Assembly: GCA_032358255.1 (NCBI GenBank)
Contig: JAULBX010028714.1
Coordinates: 1-64,000 of the forward strand
Direction: 5' to 3'
From: Heterotrichella gracilis
Taxonomy: Eukaryota > Sar > Xanthophyceae > Tribonematales > Xanthonemataceae
DNA: 64,000 nt
Below are positions 55,673 through 64,000 of the stretch, piece after piece. Position numbers and translations under genes: made by a program. Numbering within the stretch: position 1 is the stretch's first letter; every line of letters begins with the position of its first letter. The notes beneath the pieces were generated by a model. That model made no database searches and was not told the origin of the DNA. It saw only the letters and a list, made by a program, of their open reading frames with translations.

Positions 55673-58600
55673 ATGGGTGTGAGGTATGGAGTCGCAGCGT
55701 TGTTGCTGTGCGTGTTTGCGGTCACTGTGCAAGCCCATGGGGATGAGCACGCAGCTGCAGACAACACCATCGTGCAGTGGCAAAAGGCTACTCAGGTAGG
55801 TGCTTTGCGTCGTACAGGGTGCATATGTACCTTTTATTGACATAGTAATTTGTATGCGCAGCCACGTAGCATAGTAGTGGCTTATCACAGGTGGGTAATG
55901 TCATGTTTGGTTTGCGCTGTTGGGTGCATGGGTGGCCACCCAAGCCTAGCTTTGCGAAACACGCGCCCAAAACAACCTTGGATAAGTTGCTAAGCAACGT
56001 AGACAATATGCATATTCCAAAACCTACCTTGGGGAGCCCTTCTGTCCTGTTTTGAGGTAGCTAACGGCCTGTACTGTTGTGGCTAGGTTGCAGTGCATGC
56101 ATGCATCAGGTGTGTGTTGACTACCTCTTACAAGGACTGGTCATCAAACGGTCCAGCCGCCTTTCGCTGTTCCACCAAAGTATTAACAGCCGAACCTCCC
56201 TTTGTGTGACGGGTCCAGTTGCGGTATCCGGTTGTGTTCAAATCATCTAGGACACGTGTCACTTGCTTCACTCCATCTGCTGCATGCCTACAAGCGCATG
56301 ACTGACCTGGGTTCACAACCCATCTCTTCCCCAGGGGCTCGTCCGCACCTACAATATCTCCAACCAGATAAGCGCACGCTACTACGGCCTCGTGGCGCTA
56401 GCCCAGTACGCCGCCCTCCACCGCTTCCAGCACCTCTACGGCGATGTCAACGAGACAGCTGTCGAGGTACCAGCAGGTGGCACCGCGGACGCAGAGGTCA
56501 AGTCCCTCGGCGGCCGTCGCTTGCTGCACGGGGATGAGGAACACAGCTCTCCCAGCAGTGCTGGTGGCCCTGCCCCAACTACCCAAGAGGCGGTGGCAGG
56601 TGAGCGATGCATGCACTTTTTTCCAGGGCTGCTGCAAGTCTCTGTGAAGCTTGTGCATATATACATTATGGACTTAGCTGGGTATACCCACTTGCTAGCA
56701 CACGTGTGGGATCCTATGCGCAGAGATGGCAGATTTTTCCTCCCCTGTTTGGTAACAGTGCCAGGTCACCGCTTTAGGGTTTGTTAGGGTTTACACTCAT
56801 TGCCCTGTGATACCCTAAACCCTACACCGGGTACCCACGCCATGCCCCACACGGGCTGTGCTGGTCATCCCGTCCGTAGGAGCTTGAACCATTGAAAGCA
56901 CACACAGCACAAGCATGCACCGCCTTGCTCAGCAATCGTCTCGCTGTCAGCGTGACGATTCCACCGTCAGTAAAACTTTTTGCGGTGCCCTGGTGCGAGC
57001 CAGTGGCCCCTCAACTCCGCCTTTCGTGCGTCCCTGTCTCTCTTTCTTTCTAAATTTCGCCCCTTTTACCTGTGCCTTGCAGCCCTGGCTGCGCACTACA
57101 CCCTCTCCCTGTGGTTCCCCTTCGCACAATCACCCGTCCTGGACCCCCTCATCAAGAAGCAGCTGGGCAGCTACAGCACCCAGCAGATCCAGCACGCACA
57201 GGCGATCGCCTACCCAGCAGCCGTCAAGGTGGCCTCAGCCAGGTGGGTGCAGGCCACTTGTCAAGGGTGTTAGGGTTTAGCTACTAGGGTTTAGGGCTAT
57301 GTCTGCTTGGCTGCAGGTGTCAAAGGCTTGTGGCAGCAGCCAGATGGGTGCAGGGGTGGGGCAAGGGTACTAGGGTTTAGCTATCAGGGTTCTCTAAATT
57401 CTTATGCTGGGCTGCAGCCATCGAGCTGTTGCCAAAGTTGTCAAAGTGGGTGGTGCAGGCATGGGCAAGGCATTAGGGTTTGGCGTTGGGGGTTGTGCGT
57501 GGTTGTGGCTGCAGGTGGGTGCAAGCAAGGGGTTTAGGGTCTTTTGTATGTAGGTGCATCCCAAATTAGCGCCACCAAGCGTCCTGTGCACCAGGCTGTA
57601 CTTAGTAACGGCAAAACAACTTTCATTTTCACGCATCTGAAAAGAGCTTTTTCAAATTCCCACAGGGTTGAGGACGGATCCCAGGAGTGGGCCTACTGGT
57701 TTTCTGCCGCCCCTGCAAATGGCCCGGAGGGCGTCTACCAGTTCACCCCCAACCAAACCTACGTACTATATCCCCAGCTGGGCAACACAAAACCCTTTGT
57801 GTACCCTCAAGAGGGCATCCACGAGCTGATCACAGAGAGGGAGCCGTACCCACTAAACTCCACGGAATACGACGATGATTACTGGACCGTGTACTGGTAT
57901 GGTAACGCCACCAGCAGCAACAGGACCAAGGAGCAGACTGAGACGGTGCTGTTCTGGGTGGATGGACCAGGTAAAGCCGATGCTTTTGCTCATACAATCT
58001 GGACCTCTGTTTTATTTTGTTGTTCATTGCAGTTAAATGTGCGTTCCATGTAAAAAAAAAGCCGCTCATCTGGATCAGGTGGCAGCCTTGCAATGTACAG
58101 CGCAACTTAGCCTAACAGCGTACATAATGTTAGAGACAATTTGAGGTCTTGTTAAGCACCTCTTCTATTATTACGCCACCTCTGCTTTTTTCTGACCATA
58201 CCAACCTTTCCTCCTGCGCAGGCACCTCCTCCACCCCTGGCCACATCCTCAACATCGCCTACACCATCGTGCCCTCCAACCTCACCCTGTATGAAGCAGC
58301 CAAAGTGTATGCGCAGCTGGGGCTGGCTACCTATGATGCCTCGATCGTCACCTACCATGCCAAGTACTACTACAAGTTCTGGAGGCCTGTGACCGCCCTC
58401 AGGTGTGTGAAGATATTAAGGGCTGAAACATGGAACCCTGATAAGCGTTTAATGTCGCCTGCTGTGGAGAGAAAAGCCTGATGATTTTTGCCATCACATA
58501 TGGAGTGGACTTCGATCCATTCAAATTTCCATGCACTCCCCTTTCCAATTACTTTTCACCGCCTTCGCCCGCCATCTCCACACACCAACACCCACTCTGC

Positions 58601-60481
58601 AGGCAAGGCGACAGCTTCGGCCACTCCCCAGTCCCGTCCTGGACCCCTCGCATCACCACCCCCGCCCACCCCGAGTACCCCTCGGGCCACAGCACCTCCG
58701 CTGGTGCTGCATTGGCTGTGCTGGCTGCTCTGCTGGACACTGAGGATGTGACCTTCACTATCGGTAGGTGCTGTGCCCCTGTGATTTGAACAATTTGTTG
58801 GTGAAGGATACGTTGTGCCTTCAGCATTTGGATACATAGTGTCAATGAAAGTGCCCTAGAGGGTGGGGGTGGGCTGTTGCTCTGGGCGGCGGGCAATGTG
58901 CATCCCTGAGGGTGTCTAAAGGTCTAATGCTCATTTGCTGCACTGATGGTGCGCTGGATCCAGCTCCATGCGCAATGGGGCCTAGGTATCCAACAGAAAT
59001 AGCATTGCCTCACATTCACCTTGTCTAGGCCTCAAAAAACTCTACTCAGGGTATTCCAATCCCCTTGCGTAGGGTCCGAGGCTAACTCCAGCTGGGCTAA
59101 CCGTACCTACACCTCCTTTGACCAGCTTGGGGAGGAGATTGGGTGGAGCCGGGTGTGGGGAGGGTTGCACTTCCCCAAGGCCATCGACGACGGGTACAAC
59201 ATTGGGAAAAAGGTGCGCTAACGAGCAGTTGGATGCTGTTATTGCCCACAGCATGCACACAACCCAATCACTGGTTATGGTTAGGGCTGGTACCATCAGG
59301 TGCATCACCACCATCACCTAGAGGTCGTGGTACTGTATCGCACGCATAACATATCCACATGCGGCCACTGACAGTAAGAGAAGCGTCAATGCCCTAACCT
59401 TGGTCGCCCCCATTGCCACAGGTGGGAGAATACGTCACAGAAAACTGGGAAACCATCAATGAGGCGCTGGATGCAATCAATTACGGCGACTCCCCCCTGG
59501 CTCCTGCCCCAGCCCCAGCTTCCGATAACCACTCTGGCCATGGGGCAGAGGCTCCAGCACTGGGGCCGGTCCGCACCGGGGAGGTGTACGAGGTTTCTGC
59601 AAAGGCGACTGGGGACCAGGTGCAGCCCCCAGTGGTCAGTAAAGGATATGCGGTGCTGAACGCCACGCTGGACGGGAATGTGTTCGACTACAAGGTGAGG
59701 GCAGGGAATTGTGAAGAGGAGGGGGTTTGCGACTGTATAAAACATTCTCTTATAGTAGATAGGAAAAACACAATTGTCGCCAATTGGAATGGGTTGCATG
59801 CTATGGTATTCATGTCAGTTATTTTGCTTCCTGTTTATGGTTAATTTGCTTCTATGCTTTTGTGGCAAAATTCCAGACCACTCCCAGTGCTTGTGCTCCA
59901 CCCCTTGTGATGCTGTCCCGGCCATAAAGGTTGTGGCCAAATAGTAATTATCGCCCCTATGCCTGCGCAGATTGTGCTGTACGACCTCACCGCCATCACT
60001 GGCATCCACTTCCACAACGTCGTCACCAAGGGCCACCTACCAGGGCTGGAGATCGAGGAAGGGGTGAACTACCCCTTCAGTGCGGGACCAGAGGGGTACA
60101 CGCTGGAGGTATGATACCCTAGACTAGGGTTTTTGAGTGCTGCTGTGAGGGGCATCGTGTAATAGGGTGCTTGCTGTGGGCATGCTTTGCTTTGAGCTGC
60201 AGAGCCAACGCCAACGCACATGCCTACTGCAACGTTGATGGTGTTGATACTTAAAGCACGTATGCCACGTGTGCTGCACCGGTATTGTCATCATAGGAGG
60301 CTAATGCGCCACATGTGCTGCACCAATGTTCATTCTGAATTTGCTTGCCCCCCTGCAGGGTGAGCTGGTCCTGGCCCCCGTGTCAGTGCAAGCCCTCCTC
60401 AAGGGCGAGTCCTACCTGGCGGTGCACACAGTGAAGCACCAAACAGGCGAGATCCGCGCCGACGTGCCGCCTGCGGTGTAA
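55673..60481 (+). CDS. Secreted vanadium haloperoxidase/PAP2-type protein with C-terminal CHRD domain, 622 aa, 10 exons
   Basis: Exons: 55673-55795, 56335-56599, 57083-57242, 57666-57970, 58222-58402, 58603-58763, 59073-59212, 59422-59694, 59971-60108, 60359-60481; 1869 nt, all phases fit, stop TAA. A signal peptide (RYGVAALLLCVFAVTVQA) is followed by a helical domain with the vanadate/phosphate-binding signature of the chloroperoxidase/PAP2 superfamily: K336FWRP340, PSGHS with His 374, and SRVWGGLHF with Arg 425 and His 431. From about residue 490 there is a CHRD-like beta domain (GYAVLNATLDG, HFHNVV, GEIRADV). Such proteins oxidise halides with peroxide, or remove phosphate; sequence alone cannot decide. 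Several N-glycosylation sequons (NTT-like, NETA, NATS, NSS) fit secretion. Copies of the exon 3 end lie in intron 3. Regulation is not visible. Confidence 0.88.
57222..57545 (+). repeat. Copies of haloperoxidase exon 3 end and following intron
   Basis: The true exon end (57222-57242, VKVASAR, then GTGGGTGCAGGCCACTTG and TAGGGTTTAG) is followed by decayed copies at about 57312-57385, 57418-57480 and 57500-57545, each with a GTGGGTG-like donor and a TAGGGTTT motif 20-40 bp on. Confidence 0.65.
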
Positions 60482-61826
60482 ACGTCAGCTGCCACTGTGG
60501 GTCATCGCAGCAGACACGACGTTAATGCAATTAAACTGCATGCAAACCAGAGCCAGGGGCTTATGAATGCCGCTCAGTCTGCACCGGCAGCCCTGAAGGC
60601 TTGAGCTCTGGAACCATGAAGCGCTTTTGCCAGCGCTGAACAGGGCTCTCTTTTGCATGAGCTAACTCAATGCAGGTCATGGCAGGTTGTGAGCTGGTAT
60701 TGTCCACGAGCATGAACCATTCATTGGCGATGGATGAACTCCACTGTGGCACTTAGCGGCACACTATCAATGACTACACCTAGTTGGGGGTAGCAATTTC
60801 AAATTGGGAGCGTGTGGCATCCTTGGCATGGCGAGGGCGGCCATGCGCGTGACAATTTATTAAACCACACTTTTCCCAGTCATGTTGCAGAAAATAGCCG
60901 GTATGTGTTTCCAGATAGAGTCAGGGTATTTCTACAATTGTTGACAGTGGACTATTATCTTATCTTGTTCAGATGCACACCACGTGCGCGTGGCGTGGGC
61001 ATTGCCCTCAAGGGTGGTGAGCATGTGGCGCATAGAATTTCTCAACCATAGAGCATTTCGCGCATGCTAGCCATGAAGTCAAGGTTGGTAACTGGATATA
61101 CATACCATATGGGCCATATGGAGATAACATGTGTAATCTACAATCATTCTGAGAGTGAGCTGCCATTAAATGCTGAATACCGTACAATTTGACATCATCT
61201 ACGCCTTGCAAAAAATAAGAAAAACGAGTTCCTATGCCAGAGGTTGGTGAGGTGGTGATTAGTGAGTTCGATTGTTGTTGACAAGCAAGAATTTGTAGAA
61301 TCTGTCTAGAAGCGCACTGTATGTACCTTATGCATCGGCAGATGAATCTGGGTACATGACAGAAAAAAAAAAAAAAAGTTCATACATGTGAATATAGCAT
61401 TACTGCCTTGAAGGATATTCCTAGTACAGCTACAGTAAAAAACAATGAGTTTCCAGCCGTCCTGCTACTGTACTATTGTTGAACAATGCTCAAATGCAAA
61501 CGCTCCTTTCCCAGTGTACACCAGCAACGTGCATCAAATGTCAAGTGCTGTATCGTACTGCAGCATGTCCAAAACCGCCCCACGCAGGCATAGAAGGTGA
61601 CACTCGTCACTTTTCAACACTCCTAAATTTTCAAAAATGCAGGCATTGCCATCCTGTCAAAGGTCCACCACACATCTCCCTCAACCAGCATGGACAATAC
61701 TCGTCACCAACTTACATCCAAGAGGTCAACTGAGGGCTGCACCAACAGCTGGCCCAGGGGTTTCGCTACTTACGATCTACCTTAGCAACTGGGCCCCAAT
61801 CACAGCAAATAATTATATAGTTGGCG
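60482..61826. other. Convergent spacer haloperoxidase / last gene
   Basis: 3' flanks of both genes. It holds a run of 15 A at 61363-61377, possibly the tail of a retro-inserted element, and AT-rich sequence. No gene is supported. Confidence 0.45.
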
Positions 61827-64000
61827 TCAGCAATGGTCCCCGCACCCCACCCCCTCTGCCATTGCACTTGCAAGCAAATGGTCCCCGCAGCCCACCCCCT
61901 CTGCCAGCGCATTTGCAAGCACCACACTGTCGGGGTGCATGGGCCACGCGTGCACAAACAGGCGCGCAACCTGGTAGGGGGTGAACACACACATGAAGAA
62001 CGCGGAGTCAAACGTGTTCACAACCATGTGCTCCTCCTCCACGTTCTGTTGCAGCTGGGAGACCAGGTCAGGGATGGTGGATGGGCTGCTGTGTGGGGGG
62101 GCGTGGGCGGTGCTGGTAGCGGATGGTGGTGGTGGGTGGGAGGGTTGGGCACCGGCTGTGGGGGTATCATGTGCGGGTGCTGTGGAGGTTGCTGCATCAG
62201 CACTGGGGCATGTGCTGGTGCCACCATCACTGACTCCTGTGCCTGCAGCTGGATGTGACTGTGGCTGTGCTTGTGATGGAGGGTTGAGCATCCGTTGCAG
62301 CTCAGACAAGAGCGCTTTCCTCCGCTCAAATATGGCCAACAAGCGGGGCATGAGCTTGTCCCTGCGGACAGGAAGAGGGATTAGGGATCGGGAACAAGGG
62401 ATTAGATTCATGCTTGAGGGTACAGGTGGAGAAGGCAGAAGGGCATGAGCGTGTCCCTGCAGGCGGGTTTAGTATTTGGGGTTCAAGAATAAAGGCTCAT
62501 AATTCAGGGTCTTAGGTTGCAGCAGGGGGCAGAACGGCAAGAGCTTGTTCCTGCAAGTGAGAGCAGGAGAGATTCTAACCATTAGTAAATCCAACTACCT
62601 ACAAGTCTCCACAAGGGCATTCACTGCGTGTGGTTCCAACCGCCAAGTTCTACCACAATCCCTCACCTCATGATCTTGACCTCCATGCGCTGCTTTGGGG
62701 TGATGCGTGCGCAGGCAATGACCTCCTCCAGGACCCGCATTTGCTCCGGATCCCGCTCGCCCCCCTTCTCAAGGGGCTCAATGGGCGACCAGTACTCTAT
62801 GAGTTGGAACATGTCCAGTGGGCGCACCAGGGCAAAGGCCATCCCCTTAAGCATCTGTGAGGGGTGGGTACAGAGGTGGTGATCAGCGCTCACTGTTAAC
62901 GACACTGGGACAGCGTTCGTACGTATGTGGGAACGTACAGCAGGTGAGAGCAGAAGTTCATGGAGACAAACGGTAATAAGACAACAAAATGGGACAATTT
63001 GCCTTGATAGAAGTACTGGCAATACAAATCTTCATTGAATTTTTTCAAGTGTGTGTAAGGTGGAGTGGCGCCTCAAAGAACTACAAGAAAGGCTTGCAAG
63101 TTGAACACCATCCTGCCCAAGTGCCCTTGTCGTACTGGTCACGGGTGGTACTTACAGTGGGATTGGCGATTGCTCCCAGCTCTGCCATATCCTCCTGCGT
63201 TGGCTCTGCGCATGTGTTGAATTGGGTTGAGAAGGGTGAACTTGAGAGGGTGGTGATTCACCTTACGAAAATTAGATTAGAACTCAGCTTATTTTGTGAG
63301 AGATTGACAGGCCCATGCTGGTTTTCCTTTTGAGCGGAAATGGCATGTAACTGCTTTTTGGTAATAACTACCCAGCTCATAATCGATTGCTCATGTTATG
63401 AGCTGGGTAGTTACTACAATACCCCGCTCATGACAAGTCAGCTACTTGTGAAATTACCAATTCACAAGGCCCAATTTCTTCCTGAAATGGGACAAGGTTA
63501 CATCCCATACAGAAGTTCACTGTGCTTAAAAGGTCCATGAGTGGGGATGGAGAGTCCTACCCACCTCTTCCGCCCATTTGCACCAGCTTCATAGCGCATT
63601 TGTCGATCACCCCCTTGCATTCGCTGAAAAACTGGTTGCTGGAGAACTCTTGCTGGAGGTTGGTCTTTGGGGTGGAAGTGACCTCGTTGGGATTGCTCGT
63701 TTGTTCCTACCACATATGCATGATATGAAGCTCAGTTGGTAATAGAATGCCATCAGCGGTTGGCGTTTAACTGCAGTTTGTGCACTAAATTTGTGCAGGT
63801 TTAGCCAAGTAGCACTGAAGTAAAATTTAACCCATCCCCACGCCACACAGGGTAGCAGCTTGCACAGGGTAGGTTGCACGTGGTTGAGGTAGCAGTGAGG
63901 GCATTTCTCAGCTGGCACTGTGCATACTCTCACTTACTCTTACCTGTGCATACTGTATGATGATGGCCTGGCTCTGCACCACCTTCTCCAGGGAGCACGC
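61827..64000 (-). CDS. 3' part of a conserved algal protein, possibly a bZIP-type factor (5' end outside window)
   Basis: Exons: 64000-63944 (partial), 63706-63565, 63205-63156, 62854-62667, 62361-61827; phases agree and the frame ends in TGA. About 320 residues are visible. They are helical (CSLEKVVQSQAIIIQYAQ, LQQEFSSNQFFSECKGVIDK, EQMRVLEEVIACARITPK, KLMPRLLAIFERRKALLSEL), then comes a Pro/Ser/Thr-rich linker, then QQNVEEEHMVVNTFD and TPYQVARLFVHAWPMHPDSV. The last block resembles the C-terminal region that follows the zipper in green-algal bZIP proteins, where a P-Q-A-R.. F......P.PD pattern recurs; this is from memory of the pattern and not certain, and the basic region itself would be right of the window. 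The last 34 codons contain a tandem repeat (LANALAEGVGCGDH then LASAMAEGVGCGDH). Confidence 0.62.
63365..63413. repeat. Perfect 18-bp inverted repeat with 13-nt loop
   Basis: TAACTACCCAGCTCATAA at 63365-63382 is the exact reverse complement of 63396-63413; after one mismatch three more pairs form. It lies in an intron of the last gene and could form a hairpin in DNA or pre-mRNA. Confidence 0.9.

Noticed and set aside
61363-61377. Run of 15 A as proof of a retroposon insertion
   Set aside because: No target-site duplication or element body could be identified.

Overview
This is nuclear DNA of a green-lineage eukaryote, most probably a unicellular chlorophyte alga; the species cannot be told from the window. 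The signs are GC-rich exons cut by many short GT-AG introns, closely spaced genes on both strands, and protein families typical of algae: a plastid-type MATE transporter with a transit-like leader, a LON-domain protein with a transit-like leader, mitochondrial intermediate peptidase, and a secreted vanadium-haloperoxidase/PAP2 protein with a CHRD tail. Plant-type telomere heptads (TTTAGGG/CCCTAAA) are scattered through introns and spacers. No bacterial operon, CRISPR array or intact transposon was seen. All gene models below were spliced by hand; for seven of them the exon lengths sum to one open frame from ATG to stop.

Layout: 451-2272 (+) 3' exons of a DUF1826 gene; 2516-3272 (-) a possible decayed Ty3/gypsy reverse transcriptase; 3445-9454 (-) a 991-aa MORN-repeat protein, divergent from 10461-14968 (+), a 530-aa MATE transporter; about 16030-35283 a tandem array with a ~9 kb period built from a MYND zinc-finger gene (minus strand): a 5' fragment, one complete gene (19828-27505) and a decayed third copy; 35283-36852 (+) a single-exon F-box/leucine-rich protein that starts exactly where the array homology ends; 37774-41550 (-) LON-domain protein, divergent from 42311-48967 (+) mitochondrial intermediate peptidase; 51116-53929 (-) a two-RRM RNA-binding protein, divergent from 55673-60481 (+) haloperoxidase/PAP2-CHRD; 61827-64000 (-) the 3' part of a conserved, possibly bZIP-type, gene that runs off the right edge.

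The most striking signal is not a gene. In nearly every gene the introns or flanks beside splice sites carry one to five extra, imperfect copies of the neighbouring exon edge with its splice site (ladders at 884-1420, 12863-13260, 43283-43720, 47835-48560, 51915-52530 and others). This looks like a genome-wide habit of short staggered tandem duplication across exon-intron borders, leaving decoy splice sites and possibly feeding intron growth, alternative splicing or new introns.

Working relations: the LON-domain and MIP genes, both probably organelle proteostasis factors, share a 760-bp divergent spacer; MORN/MATE and RRM/haloperoxidase are also head-to-head pairs.
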